Shown: positions 1 to 8,664 of the stretch, in pieces
How positions within the stretch are numbered: position 1 is the stretch's first letter
Layout: the number at the start of each line of letters is the position of its first letter
Assembly: GCA_012515615.1 (NCBI GenBank)
Contig: JAAYYB010000333.1
Location: forward strand, 1 to 62,775
DNA from: Fibrobacter sp.
Lineage (GTDB): Bacteria; Fibrobacterota; Chitinivibrionia; Chitinivibrionales; Chitinispirillaceae
Reading direction: 5' to 3'
DNA: 62,775 bases
Notes under the pieces: model-generated
Seen by the model: only the letters and a program-made list of their open reading frames with translations
What the model was told of the DNA's origin: nothing
Database searches by the model: none
Made by a program: the position numbers and the translations under genes

Positions 1-170
1 AGACATATAAAGAGGAGCCCTGGGAAGGCAATCCGCTTCTTGAGGGGAGTGGAAAAGGGTGGAACGCCGAGAGAATGCATCATGTGGATCTTCACAGAAC
101 AGGCGAAAAAAGCTGGGTAGCATCTGTTGACGGGTGGAAAAGAAGCACAAGAATACACTTTGGATATTAA
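1..170 (+). CDS. C-terminal fragment of a beta-propeller protein (GINT1-N-like), partial at window edge
   Basis: The reading frame is open from the left edge (codons start at base 3) to the TAA at 168-170 and encodes about 55 residues. The end contains GKGWNAERMHHVDLHR, SWVASVDGW and RIHFGY. These align with the C-terminus of the protein at 12203-13177, which has GRSGWTAHGMHHLDAHR and WIASIDGYVRRF. This is therefore the tail of a paralogue of that protein, a glycosidase-like five-bladed propeller resembling the N-terminal domain of plant glucosamine inositolphosphorylceramide transferase. In bacteria such proteins sit in surface-polysaccharide loci. The next gene begins on the base after the stop, so the two are probably co-transcribed. 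Function is inferred only from resemblance. Confidence 0.75.
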   Translation, partial: TYKEEPWEGNPLLEGSGKGWNAERMHHVDLHRTGEKSWVASVDGWKRSTRIHFGY

Positions 171-1271
171 ATGATGTTCATTAAGAGCTGCAGATATATT
201 CTCTTGTATTTGTCGATAATAATTCTTCCAACAAACATTGCTGCTGCTGTGTTAAGTGTTTCAGGTAGTTCTCCAGACTCTCTTGAGAGAGCGGTAAATT
301 GTGCTGATCCAGGTGATACGGTTATGATTCCTGAGGGGTGTTATCGACTGAGCAGATCCCTTCTGATAGTTAAGCCTTTGTTTCTGATGGGTGCAGGAGA
401 GTCAAAAACGATTCTGTCACATGCCGAGGGAGTAAGGGCATGGCTTTTAAGAGTCGATCTGAAGGTCAAGGGCAAGATCCGCATATCGGGCATGGCTTTC
501 GAAGGGGAAGCCCCTGCGGAGACCCCGGGAATACTGATGTTAAATGACCCCAGAGATTTTAGGATCGACAACTGTAGATTTGTCAAATGTTCAAGGAGAG
601 CGATAGAGGTTCATGGTGATGCCAGGGGGCTCATAGATCACAACATTTTCATGGATAACTGGTATACGGCAGTGGTAGTCTTCGGTGATGGAACGGATGG
701 ATGGAAAAGGCCATTCAGACCGGGTGATAGTGAAGCAGTGTTTGTTGAGGATAATTATTTCCAACAGAAATCTGTACCCGATATCTCCATGGCTCACCAT
801 ATAGCATCCAACAATGGATCCCGGTATGTTTTCAGGTATAATACAATTGCGGATGGTGATATTGCCTCCCATGCAGTTGATGCGCATGGTAATAAATACG
901 GATGGGAACGGGGAAGCAGGGGCTTTGAAATTTATGGTAACCGCATTTCTGCCGTACACCGGTGGGCCGGCATCAATATCAGAGGCGGTGATGGTGTGAT
1001 TTTCGATAATGTATTTGAAGGTGATTTTGTATCTCCTGTACATCTGATGCATGAGGGAAGAACAGGCGACGGGAAATGTGATTACCCATGTGTAGATCAG
1101 GTAAGGGAGCTTTACATTTGGGGAAATACCTGCAATGGAAAAAAAATTGATATCCGGGTGCGTCATCCTGAAATAATTCAGGCCGGCCGTGATTACTTTC
1201 TTCAGAAGAAGGCCGGGTTTGTCCCGTACAGGTATCCTCATCCATTGGCAGAAGAAAAAAAAGGACTCTAA
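171..1271 (+). CDS. Secreted right-handed parallel beta-helix protein (pectate-lyase-like fold), copy 1
   Basis: 366 residues. An N-terminal signal peptide of about 26 residues (hydrophobic core YILLYLSIIILP, then AAA) precedes a region rich in short turns such as FRIDNCRFVKC, GLIDHNIFMDNW and YVFRYNTIADG, the rung pattern of parallel beta-helix (PbH1) proteins including polysaccharide lyases and pectate lyases. The ATG follows the upstream stop without a gap, and the Shine-Dalgarno signal is weak. The protein ends just after the helix (YRYPHPLAEEKKGL), whereas the neighbouring copy 2 continues into a FlgD-like tail. The two are tandem paralogues sharing the NWYTAVVV, ASNNGxRYVFRYNT and HEGRxGDG blocks. 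It probably binds or cleaves an extracellular polysaccharide. No catalytic residues could be assigned, so the substrate is unknown. Confidence 0.8.
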   Translation: MMFIKSCRYILLYLSIIILPTNIAAAVLSVSGSSPDSLERAVNCADPGDTVMIPEGCYRLSRSLLIVKPLFLMGAGESKTILSHAEGVRAWLLRVDLKVKGKIRISGMAFEGEAPAETPGILMLNDPRDFRIDNCRFVKCSRRAIEVHGDARGLIDHNIFMDNWYTAVVVFGDGTDGWKRPFRPGDSEAVFVEDNYFQQKSVPDISMAHHIASNNGSRYVFRYNTIADGDIASHAVDAHGNKYGWERGSRGFEIYGNRISAVHRWAGINIRGGDGVIFDNVFEGDFVSPVHLMHEGRTGDGKCDYPCVDQVRELYIWGNTCNGKKIDIRVRHPEIIQAGRDYFLQKKAGFVPYRYPHPLAEEKKGL

Positions 1272-1475
1272 GATTAATTGGCCATAGTAGATCTTCAAAT
1301 CAGAGTTTTCTACATGAAAAAACTGCACAGCACCGATTAAATCAAGCTGGTTAAAAGTAAGGATCTTATCAAGGAGGTTCACATGTGAAATAAGCAGTGG
1401 TATGCGTTTTCATATTGCAATTTAAAGGGTTTAGTTCAGATGATGTTTATGTTTTTTTAATCGAGGTAGTATTTC
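1272..1475 (+). other. Leader between the tandem beta-helix genes, with a start-stop codon pair behind a strong Shine-Dalgarno
   Basis: This 204-base gap contains AAGGAGG at 1371-1377, correctly spaced before ATG at 1383, but the next codon is TGA (1386-1388). It could be a minimal start-stop ORF that controls the downstream gene or the remnant of a lost gene start. The downstream gene has its own weaker site (GAGGT about 9 bases before 1476). No other gene is visible. Confidence 0.4.
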
Positions 1476-2897
1476 ATGAAGTTTTTTTCAGTTTTTACTC
1501 TGTTTCTTTTATTTACTATTTATTCTGTTTCCGGAGAAGTGATAAATGCAAAAAGCGGATCCAGGACAGATATACAGGCAGCAATAAATCTTGCCAGGCA
1601 GGGTGATTTGGTAAGAATTCCAGCCGGAACATTCAATTATGACGGCAGTATTTCCATGAAAGCAGGAATAACGCTGATGGGTGAGGGGCAGGACAAAACT
1701 GTTCTTAAGAGGACAGGCAGCACTTCATCGTATGCTTTTAACATTGATGGCTCAAACGGGCTTCCCGCCAGAATTTCGGGAATGACTATAACAGGCATTG
1801 CCCCGACTAAATCTCCAGGTATAAAACTTATTAATGGATGTAAGAATTTCCGGATTGACCATATTACTTTCAGGCGATGTTTTGATCGGGCGATTGAGAC
1901 TCACGGGCAATGCAAGGGAGTGATTGATCACTGTACATTTATTGACAACTGGTACACTGCTGTGGTGGTGTATGGTGATGAGGTGGCATCCTGGAGCAGG
2001 CCGATTAATCTGGGTGGTGATGATGCGGTGTTTGTGGAGGATTGTTATTTTGAGCAGAAAAATATAGGTGACGATCATATGTCGCACCATGTTGCGTCAA
2101 ATAATGGTCCCCGATATGTGTTTCGTTATAATACGACAGATGACGGTTACATGTCGCCGCAGGCAATTGATGTGCACGGAAACAAATTCGGCGGGATTCG
2201 GGGATCCAGAAACTATGAGATATATAAAAACAAAGTTCAAGCGGAACATCGCTGGCTTGGGATGTTAATCAGGGGTGGAGATGGAGTGATCTGGGGCAAT
2301 GAGCTGACTGGTGATTACACCAGGCCCATTGATCTGATGCATGAGGGGCGTGATGGTGACGGGAACTGTGCTTATCCCTGTGATGACCAGATAAGGAGTC
2401 TTTATATTTGGGATAACAACTATAATGGGCGCACTATATCAAGTGTAAATGTAAGGCATCCTTCCCTGATAAAACTGGGAAGGGATTACTTTATGACAAA
2501 AATGCCGGGATATGTTCCTTATCCATATCCCCATCCGCTGACAGTTGAGCCTGGTGTTGAGCCTCCTACAGCTGTGATTTCAAAGAGGGTAGAGGGGGAG
2601 GCCCACGGGTTGAGTGTAGAGGGTGGGGTTAATTCGTCAGGTTCATCAGCCAGGATTCACTTTTCTGTTCCGCAGTCTGTATCCGGGCAGATGATTCCTG
2701 TAAAATTGAAGATCTATAATGTTCAGGGTGAGCTGGTGAGGACGCTTTTTGAGGGACAGAAAAAGGCTGGGATGCATGAGATGACCTGGGATGGGTTTAG
2801 TGGAAACAGGCAGAAGCTGGCGAACGGGATTTATACTCTTGAGCTTGAAATTGACGGAGTAAGAGTGAACGGGCAGATTGTGATTTATGGAAGGTAA
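1476..2897 (+). CDS. Secreted parallel beta-helix protein with FlgD-like / T9SS-type C-terminal domain, copy 2
   Basis: 473 residues. A signal peptide occupies residues 1 to about 20 (MKFFSVFTLFLLFTIYSVSG). The beta-helix region runs to about residue 350 and is clearly paralogous to the preceding gene (DNWYTAVVVYGDE, VEDCYFEQK, HEGRDGDG). A linker (about 355-390) is followed by an approximately 85-residue domain with IYNVQGELVRTLFEG, MHEMTWDG and LANGIYTLELE. This is the FlgD Ig-like / type IX secretion sorting pattern common in the FCB group. The domain suggests export and surface retention through a T9SS-like route, although no T9SS gene lies in this window. The ATG has GAGGT about 9 bases upstream, and a strong terminator follows at 2950. 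Likely role: extracellular polysaccharide binding or lysis. Confidence 0.85.
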   Translation: MKFFSVFTLFLLFTIYSVSGEVINAKSGSRTDIQAAINLARQGDLVRIPAGTFNYDGSISMKAGITLMGEGQDKTVLKRTGSTSSYAFNIDGSNGLPARISGMTITGIAPTKSPGIKLINGCKNFRIDHITFRRCFDRAIETHGQCKGVIDHCTFIDNWYTAVVVYGDEVASWSRPINLGGDDAVFVEDCYFEQKNIGDDHMSHHVASNNGPRYVFRYNTTDDGYMSPQAIDVHGNKFGGIRGSRNYEIYKNKVQAEHRWLGMLIRGGDGVIWGNELTGDYTRPIDLMHEGRDGDGNCAYPCDDQIRSLYIWDNNYNGRTISSVNVRHPSLIKLGRDYFMTKMPGYVPYPYPHPLTVEPGVEPPTAVISKRVEGEAHGLSVEGGVNSSGSSARIHFSVPQSVSGQMIPVKLKIYNVQGELVRTLFEGQKKAGMHEMTWDGFSGNRQKLANGIYTLELEIDGVRVNGQIVIYGR

Positions 2898-2949
2898 CTA
2901 TCAGTCAATCTCGGAAATGTGAAAAATAGCATTTCGTAAACTTTTTACA

Positions 2950-2982
2950 ACAGGGACACAGACATTCTGTGTCCCTGTTTTA
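2950..2982 (+). terminator. Rho-independent terminator after the beta-helix operon
   Basis: Perfect 13-base stem (ACAGGGACACAGA at 2950-2962 pairing with 2966-2978), three-base loop CAT, then TTTTATTCTCT. It lies about 50 bases after the stop of copy 2 and separates it from the asparagine-synthase-like gene. Confidence 0.9.
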
Positions 2983-3080
2983 TTCTCTCAAATGAGTGTA
3001 TGTGGCCCTGTAATTGGGCTTCCGTATCAGGCTTGAGACTTGCTTTCTATTCCAATAACAGGATCAGGAGGCAGGAAAAG

Positions 3081-4610
3081 ATGGATGCTGAGCGGTATGT
3101 ATTCAGAAGACAGTTCATTTTTGGTCCCCGTCGGGTCTCTCTTTTTCCAAAGTGGAAAAATGAAGAGCTTGGAGCGGGTCACTATCTGGCGGTTCATCCT
3201 GACCTGCCCTATACAATTGTAAAGTGCGGACAAAATTATTTAGTGCTTCTGGGCTATATTCTTGATCCGGATTACCCGGAGCGCACAGATGAGCAGATTG
3301 TAAGAGGTGTTCTGGAATCTTCAGCTACTTTAGATGGAGTTTTCAGGGCATTGAACCGGATGTTTGGGCGTTATGCGGTCATTGCCTCATTGAATGGAAA
3401 TCTGGTTTCTTTCAGTGATCCTATAGGTGCAAGGGCCCTTTTTTATTGTAATGATTCTTCCGGTCGGCTCTGGTGTGCTTCACAATCATCGATACTGGCC
3501 GAGCTTTTCGGTTTACGCACAGATTTGACAATTGAAAAAGAGCTGTTTGGGCTGCCGCTTTTTAGAGGGACGGAGTACTGGTATCCTGGAATTCTGACTG
3601 CATACCGTGAGATCTCTCACCTCATTCCAAACCACTATCTTGACCATTACACAAAGATGCAGGTCCGGTATTGGCCTGTAAAAGAGCTGGTGAAAACAGG
3701 CTCCGGGGACTCATTAGAGAGAGTTGTTCAGTTATGGAGGGGGGCTTTCAAGGCTCTGTGTGCCCGGTTTGATTCGGCTCTGGGGATAACAGCCGGATTT
3801 GACAGCAGGATGCTTCTGGCGGCAAGCAGGGATGTGAGTCCTGGGCTGCATTATATCACTCACACTCATGAGAATCTGGGGATTTCCGGCCCCGATATAG
3901 TTCTGCCATCCCAGATGCTTCCCCGCCTTGGCCTGAAGCATACGATATTATTCCATTCGGAACATATTGATCCAGATTTTGAGAGAATTTACCGCAGGAA
4001 TGTCACAACTGCGCGTCGCGGCAAGGGGATGAACGCTTATGCTTTCTTTTGCCATTTTGAAGAGACTGGTAAAGAGAGGCTTGTGATAAACGGAAATGGT
4101 GGTGAGATAACCAGAAATTTCTTCTTTTTACCCAGGATAATACCATTTAGCGGTTTTTCTTTATCCACGCTGGTAGGCATGGATTCAAGTCCTCTTGCGG
4201 TAGATCAGTTTGGCACCTGGCTCTCGGAGGTGAAGGGGATTGAGACATTGGGGTACTCCATTCTAGACCTTCTATACTGGGAGCAGCGAATCGGGAACTG
4301 GGCATCGATGTCTTTCAGTGAATATGATATCGCTTTTGAGAGTTTTTCTCCTTTTGGCAGCAGGGAATTACTTGAGAGCATGCTTTCGGTCAGTGCATCG
4401 CAGAGGTGCTGGCCCGATTACAGATATCATCAAGACCTCATTAAGCGGCTCTGGCCCGAAACTCTTGAGTACGAATGGAATCCGGTAAAGGGCAGGGGGG
4501 CCGGGCTCAGAAAATCTTTGCGTCATACATATATACACGAGGCGGTAAAAGCGATCAGGTATCTGCGTTTCTCAGGAAAAAGACACCTGCAGTCAATAAA
4601 AAAGAATTGA
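3081..4610 (+). CDS. Asparagine-synthase-like protein (class-II GATase fold plus PP-loop ATPase domain)
   Basis: 509 residues from the ATG at 3081, chosen because AGGAGG lies 9 bases upstream; an in-frame ATG at 3000 has no such site. The N-terminal ~190 residues resemble the glutaminase-fold domain of AsnB homologues (GRYAVIASLNGNLVSFSDPIGARALFY) but lack the N-terminal catalytic Cys2, so glutamine hydrolysis is unlikely. The C-terminal domain has ITAGFDSRMLLAAS around residue 234, a variant of the SGGxDS PP-loop that adenylates a carboxylate, and NGNGGE around residue 338. Such Cys-less homologues form amides or modify peptides and sugars in exopolysaccharide or natural-product loci. Its setting after surface-polysaccharide genes fits that role. 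The substrate is unknown. Confidence 0.8.
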   Translation: MDAERYVFRRQFIFGPRRVSLFPKWKNEELGAGHYLAVHPDLPYTIVKCGQNYLVLLGYILDPDYPERTDEQIVRGVLESSATLDGVFRALNRMFGRYAVIASLNGNLVSFSDPIGARALFYCNDSSGRLWCASQSSILAELFGLRTDLTIEKELFGLPLFRGTEYWYPGILTAYREISHLIPNHYLDHYTKMQVRYWPVKELVKTGSGDSLERVVQLWRGAFKALCARFDSALGITAGFDSRMLLAASRDVSPGLHYITHTHENLGISGPDIVLPSQMLPRLGLKHTILFHSEHIDPDFERIYRRNVTTARRGKGMNAYAFFCHFEETGKERLVINGNGGEITRNFFFLPRIIPFSGFSLSTLVGMDSSPLAVDQFGTWLSEVKGIETLGYSILDLLYWEQRIGNWASMSFSEYDIAFESFSPFGSRELLESMLSVSASQRCWPDYRYHQDLIKRLWPETLEYEWNPVKGRGAGLRKSLRHTYIHEAVKAIRYLRFSGKRHLQSIKKN

Positions 4611-4721
4611 CTGCAAAGAGCGTATCTCTTCGGTATGTGTATTGCAGTTCGACTCTTTAGGAACCAAATGAGTGCGGGGATCCGGGAATTCACTAAACGG
4701 AAAAAAGCAGGGGTAGCTCAG

Positions 4722-5921
4722 ATGTTGTTCTGTGTTGTGGGGCTTAGTTTCAGGACTGCGCCGGTAGAGGTGAGGGAGAAGCTTTCATTCAGTGATGAAA
4801 CTCTCTATGATGCATATCGGCTTCTGCTTGCCAAGGAGGAAGTGCAGGAGTGTGTGATAGTTTCCACCTGCAACAGAGTTGAAATATATGCTCTTTTGAG
4901 TGAGTGCAGAGGAAATATCCTGAAAGATTTTATCCGGGATTTTCACAAGTACAGGGACAGTCTTGATGCGGTCCTTTACTCAAAGAGTGGTTCTGATGCC
5001 GTAAAGCATATTTGCATGGTGGCCTCGGGGCTTGACTCGATGGTCTTAGGGGAGTCACAGATTTTTGGTCAGGTGAAGGATGCTTTCGCCAGGGCTGTGA
5101 GTGCCGGGGCGGTCAGTCATGCGCTGGAGCATCTCTTCTCACAGGTTTTCAGTGTTGTAAAGAAAGTGCGGGCCAGGACTAAGATTGGTGAGAAGAATCT
5201 TTCGGTAAGTTATGCGGCTGTAAAACTGGCGCAGTCAATTTTCACCACTTTTACCGACAAAAAAGTGATGATCCTTGGTGCAGGAGAGATGGGGGAGCTG
5301 ACGGTTAGAAATCTCATAAGTGCAGGGGTGAGTAATGTGGTGGTGGCTAACCGGACATTTCAGAAGGCGGTTGAAGTTTCGGAGCGCTTTAACGGCACTC
5401 CGATTATGCTTCATGAGATCTGGGAATATATTCCCAAAATCGATATTCTCATAAGCGCGATAAACGCTCCTGAATTTCTGATAAAATCGTCCCAGGTTTC
5501 AAATGCGCTTGTTTCCCGTAATGGCAGTCCGGTGTTTCTGGTCGATATTTCTGTCCCGCGAAGTATTGACCCTGAGATCTCCAGGCTTCAGGATGTTCAC
5601 CTTTATAATATCGATGATCTTCGGGCGGTTGTGGACTCGAATGCAGAACTGAGGCGTCGTGAGGCGGAAAAAGGTATAAACCTTATTGAAAACAAGGTCA
5701 GTGAGCTGGTGGAGTGTATGAAAAGCTACGACATTCTTCCTACTCTGGTTTCAATCCGTTCAAAAGCCGAGGAGATCCGAAAAGACGGGCTGCTGGAAAT
5801 TGATATTCCTGTGCAGCAGAGGGAGGTCATTGATCTGCTTACAAAATCAATGATCAATAAAATTCTGAAGCATTCAGAATTGAAACTTCGTGAGTACAGC
5901 AGCAATTTAAAGCACGGCTGA
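4722..5921 (+). CDS. hemA: Glutamyl-tRNA reductase
   Basis: Reduces glutamyl-tRNA(Glu) to glutamate-1-semialdehyde, the first committed step of C5-pathway tetrapyrrole synthesis. 399 residues from ATG 4722, the start that puts VVGLSFRTAPVEVREKL at the N-terminus as in the family. In-frame ATGs at 4635 and 4668 would add an atypical extension. The catalytic Cys falls at residue 50 in STCNRVEIY. The signature LDSMVLGESQIFGQVKDAF follows, then the NADPH Rossmann motif GAGEMGELTVRN near residue 186, and the C-terminal helical dimerization domain ends at the expected length. hemB lies one gene downstream, but hemC, hemD and hemL are not in the window. Confidence 0.96.
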   Translation: MLFCVVGLSFRTAPVEVREKLSFSDETLYDAYRLLLAKEEVQECVIVSTCNRVEIYALLSECRGNILKDFIRDFHKYRDSLDAVLYSKSGSDAVKHICMVASGLDSMVLGESQIFGQVKDAFARAVSAGAVSHALEHLFSQVFSVVKKVRARTKIGEKNLSVSYAAVKLAQSIFTTFTDKKVMILGAGEMGELTVRNLISAGVSNVVVANRTFQKAVEVSERFNGTPIMLHEIWEYIPKIDILISAINAPEFLIKSSQVSNALVSRNGSPVFLVDISVPRSIDPEISRLQDVHLYNIDDLRAVVDSNAELRRREAEKGINLIENKVSELVECMKSYDILPTLVSIRSKAEEIRKDGLLEIDIPVQQREVIDLLTKSMINKILKHSELKLREYSSNLKHG

Positions 5922-6052
5922 TCCTGCCTCAATTTTTTGGCAAATTTTTTGCGACATATCTTCTGAAAGTAAATCTCTTTTGAAGTGGTTCCTTTTGCAG
6001 GTCTGTTGAATGCTTGAAACTGGGCAGATTTTGAGATAACGGGAGGTGATCT

Positions 6053-7651
6053 ATGCGTAAATACATAAGGTTTGTTTTGGGGTTGCGCAAATATTTAAAG
6101 GGTCGGCAGGATCCTCTTGAGGCCCTTGATACTGCTCGTCAGCTACTTAAGGAAAGGATCGTATCCCGTGAGAAAAATTTTCTCAATATTCTGGAACGGG
6201 GGGTTTTTAGTTACCCAAGGAGCCCGTATTTAAAGCTTCTGGAGCCAAAGAAGATCGCGTTCGGAGATATTAAGAGCTGGGTAGAAAAAGATGGTATCGA
6301 GAACACTCTGGAAAGGCTTCTGCAGGAGGGCGTTTATTTCACTGTCGATGAATTTAAGGGAAAAACAGAAGTAAACCGTAACGGTGTCAGATTTCTCTGT
6401 AAAGAAAGCATGTTTGACAACCCTTTCCTTTCCTTTGTTTATGAGGTAAGGAGTGGAGCGACCCGCAGTGCCGGCACCAGGGTAAGAATCGATTTTGATT
6501 ACCTTATTCAGCGTTCTCTCTACGATGCATTTTTGCTTGCCTCACATAACTGTCTGACATCTCCTATTGCCAACTGGTTTCCGCTCTTTCCGGGAGCTCC
6601 CGGGATCAACTCATCACTCCGTTTTACCCGTATCGGGAATCCTCCGCGGAAGTGGTTTTCACAAGTTGAAAAAGCGCAGATAAAGGTGAACTGGGAAAAG
6701 ACCTGGGGAACAAACCTGATTTTCTGGATGTCAAAGTTTGAGGGAGTAGAGATGGCGAAGCCGGAATATGTGAACCTCAATAATGCCTTCAAAATCGCCA
6801 AATGGGCATCATCGATGCTTGACCATTACCCCAACTGTGTTATCTACACTTTTGCAACATCTGCAGTCAGGATCTGTATGGCTGCTCAGGAAAATGGTTT
6901 GAACATAAAGGGTGTGCGTTTTCTGGTTACCGGTGAAGCACTGACCCACCATAAGAAAAAGGAAATTGAGGCTGCCGGGGCGCAGGCGATTCCGGTTTAC
7001 GGTATCTCTGAAGCGGGGGTTATTGCATCAGGATGTGAGGTAGAGCACAATGCAGAGGAAAGCGACCATTGTCATATCTACAAAGATACAACGGCAATTA
7101 TCTCTCACAGGTATAATGTACCTCATTTTGACAGGGAGGTTGATTCTTTTCTTTTCACCACCCTTCTCTATGAATCTCCAAAGCTTCTTTTAAATGTGGG
7201 AATGGGTGATTATGGAAAGGTTTATACAAAGTCTTGTGACTGTCAATTCGGGAAAATCGGGTTTGATACACATGTGGCGGATATAAAGAGTTATGAGAAA
7301 TTGACTGGTGAGGGCGTGACATTTGTCGACACCGATTTTATCCGCATCATAGAAAAAGAGCTTCCTGGAAAATTCGGCGGGTGCAGCACCGATTATCAGC
7401 TGGTTGAGGAAGAGGATGAAAAGGGGTTAAACAGGCTCAGGCTTCTTGTGAGTCCCAGGCTTAAAGAGATAGATGAGAATCTGGTAGTGAGCACATTTAT
7501 CTCTCTTCTTAAAAATGCAGAGAGCAGTCCGGAGTCCTGGGCGCAGTCGGGAACTGTCATGTGGGACCAGTCTCGTCATGTGAGGGTAAAGCGGGAGTAT
7601 CCTCTTTCGACCCGCAGCGGTAAAATTCTTCCATTTCACCTAGTCAAATAA
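6053..7651 (+). CDS. PaaK/LuxE-like adenylate-forming enzyme inside the hem cluster
   Basis: 532 residues, preceded by a strong GGGAGGTG Shine-Dalgarno. It belongs to the ANL superfamily branch that includes phenylacetate-CoA ligase, coenzyme F390 synthetase, CapK and the LuxE acyl-protein synthetase. The P-loop-like RSGATRSAG lies near residue 134, the acid-binding YGISEAG near 316, a Cys-x-Cys pair (SCDCQFG) follows, and a terminal SGKI motif carries the likely catalytic Lys. It should activate a carboxylic acid as acyl-AMP and transfer it to CoA, a protein or another acceptor. It sits 16 bases before hemB and 131 bases after hemA, so co-transcription with hemB is likely. I know of no tetrapyrrole step requiring such an enzyme, so its substrate is open. 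Confidence 0.8.
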   Translation: MRKYIRFVLGLRKYLKGRQDPLEALDTARQLLKERIVSREKNFLNILERGVFSYPRSPYLKLLEPKKIAFGDIKSWVEKDGIENTLERLLQEGVYFTVDEFKGKTEVNRNGVRFLCKESMFDNPFLSFVYEVRSGATRSAGTRVRIDFDYLIQRSLYDAFLLASHNCLTSPIANWFPLFPGAPGINSSLRFTRIGNPPRKWFSQVEKAQIKVNWEKTWGTNLIFWMSKFEGVEMAKPEYVNLNNAFKIAKWASSMLDHYPNCVIYTFATSAVRICMAAQENGLNIKGVRFLVTGEALTHHKKKEIEAAGAQAIPVYGISEAGVIASGCEVEHNAEESDHCHIYKDTTAIISHRYNVPHFDREVDSFLFTTLLYESPKLLLNVGMGDYGKVYTKSCDCQFGKIGFDTHVADIKSYEKLTGEGVTFVDTDFIRIIEKELPGKFGGCSTDYQLVEEEDEKGLNRLRLLVSPRLKEIDENLVVSTFISLLKNAESSPESWAQSGTVMWDQSRHVRVKREYPLSTRSGKILPFHLVK

Positions 7652-7667
7652 TCAACCTGGAGGGAAG

Positions 7668-8639
7668 ATGGGTTTTCCAGTTCAGCGTCTTAGGCGCTTA
7701 CGCAGAAATGAGACGATCCGCAGTATGGTAAGGGAGAACAGCCTTTCTGTAAATAACCTTATCTATCCGCTGTTTGTAGTGCATGGAAAGGGAATTCGCA
7801 GAGAAATTGGTGCCTTGCCGGGAAACTACCATTTCTCAGTTGACATGCTGGGAGAGGAGATAAGGGAGGTTTCAAAGCTGGGCATTCCGGCTGTTCTTCT
7901 GTTTGGTATACCAGATAGTAAGGATCCGCTGGCATCAGAGGCGTATGCTTCTGATGGTATAGTACAGAGAGCAATACAGGAGATAAAAAATATCAATCCC
8001 GAAATTGTGGTTATAACAGATGTTTGTCTTTGTGAGTATACGGAGCATGGCCACTGCGGGATAATTGAGAACGGGTACCTTGTAAATGATAAGTCCCTGG
8101 AGCTCATTGAGAAAGTTACACTCTCTCATGCCTTAGCCGGTTCCGATATGGTTGCTCCGGCAGCAATGCTTGACGGACAAATAAAGACTATGAGGACGGT
8201 TCTTGATAAAAACGGATTTTCGGAAACAGCTATCATGGCCTATTCTGTCAAGTACGCGTCAAAGCTCTACGACATCTTCTTTAAACATGGAACAGGCGGT
8301 GTGCTGGCATTTGGAGACAAAAAGACTCATCAGATGGATTATGCAAACTCTGATGAGGCAATGAGGGAGATAGCGTTTGATCTGGAGGAAGGTGCAGACA
8401 TTGTGATGGTCAAACCGGCGTTGTTTTATCTGGATATTGTGTACCGTGTGGCAAATGAATTTAAAGTTCCTCTGGCTGTTTACAACGTAAGTGGCGAGTA
8501 CGCCATAATAAAGCAGGCTGTCAAGGACGGGCAGGTTGATGAAAAAGAGATACAGAAAGAGATCATGACTGCTTTCAGGCGTGCGGGAGCCGATCTGATA
8601 ATAACTTACCATGCAAAAGAAATTGCGCGGTACATATAG
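7668..8639 (+). CDS. hemB: Porphobilinogen synthase (delta-aminolevulinic acid dehydratase)
   Basis: Condenses two 5-aminolevulinate molecules to porphobilinogen in the cytoplasm. 323 residues with GGAGG just before the ATG. The Cys-rich zinc-site segment DVCLCEYTEHGHCG (about 118-131) marks a Zn-dependent enzyme. The two Schiff-base lysines are K195 (AYSVKYAS) and K249 (MVKPAL). SDMVAPAAMLDGQI and YNVSGEYA are conserved signatures. The segment after K195 (KLYDIFFKHGTGG) is atypical; most homologues have a longer AFYGPFR-type stretch. Length is normal for the family. It probably shares a transcript with the upstream ANL enzyme. Confidence 0.96.
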   Translation: MGFPVQRLRRLRRNETIRSMVRENSLSVNNLIYPLFVVHGKGIRREIGALPGNYHFSVDMLGEEIREVSKLGIPAVLLFGIPDSKDPLASEAYASDGIVQRAIQEIKNINPEIVVITDVCLCEYTEHGHCGIIENGYLVNDKSLELIEKVTLSHALAGSDMVAPAAMLDGQIKTMRTVLDKNGFSETAIMAYSVKYASKLYDIFFKHGTGGVLAFGDKKTHQMDYANSDEAMREIAFDLEEGADIVMVKPALFYLDIVYRVANEFKVPLAVYNVSGEYAIIKQAVKDGQVDEKEIQKEIMTAFRRAGADLIITYHAKEIARYI

Positions 8640-8664
8640 GGTTTTTTAGGGGGGAGCGATCCTG

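Noticed and set aside
591..1382. Long minus-strand open frame (263 codons) opposite the first beta-helix gene
   Set aside because: The plus-strand protein has a signal peptide and clear paralogue; the antisense translation has no recognisable motif and no Shine-Dalgarno.
4711..4725. GGGGTAGCTCAG, resembling a tRNA D-arm / A-box start
   Set aside because: No acceptor-stem complement, anticodon arm or T-arm follows; it is the leader and start of hemA.
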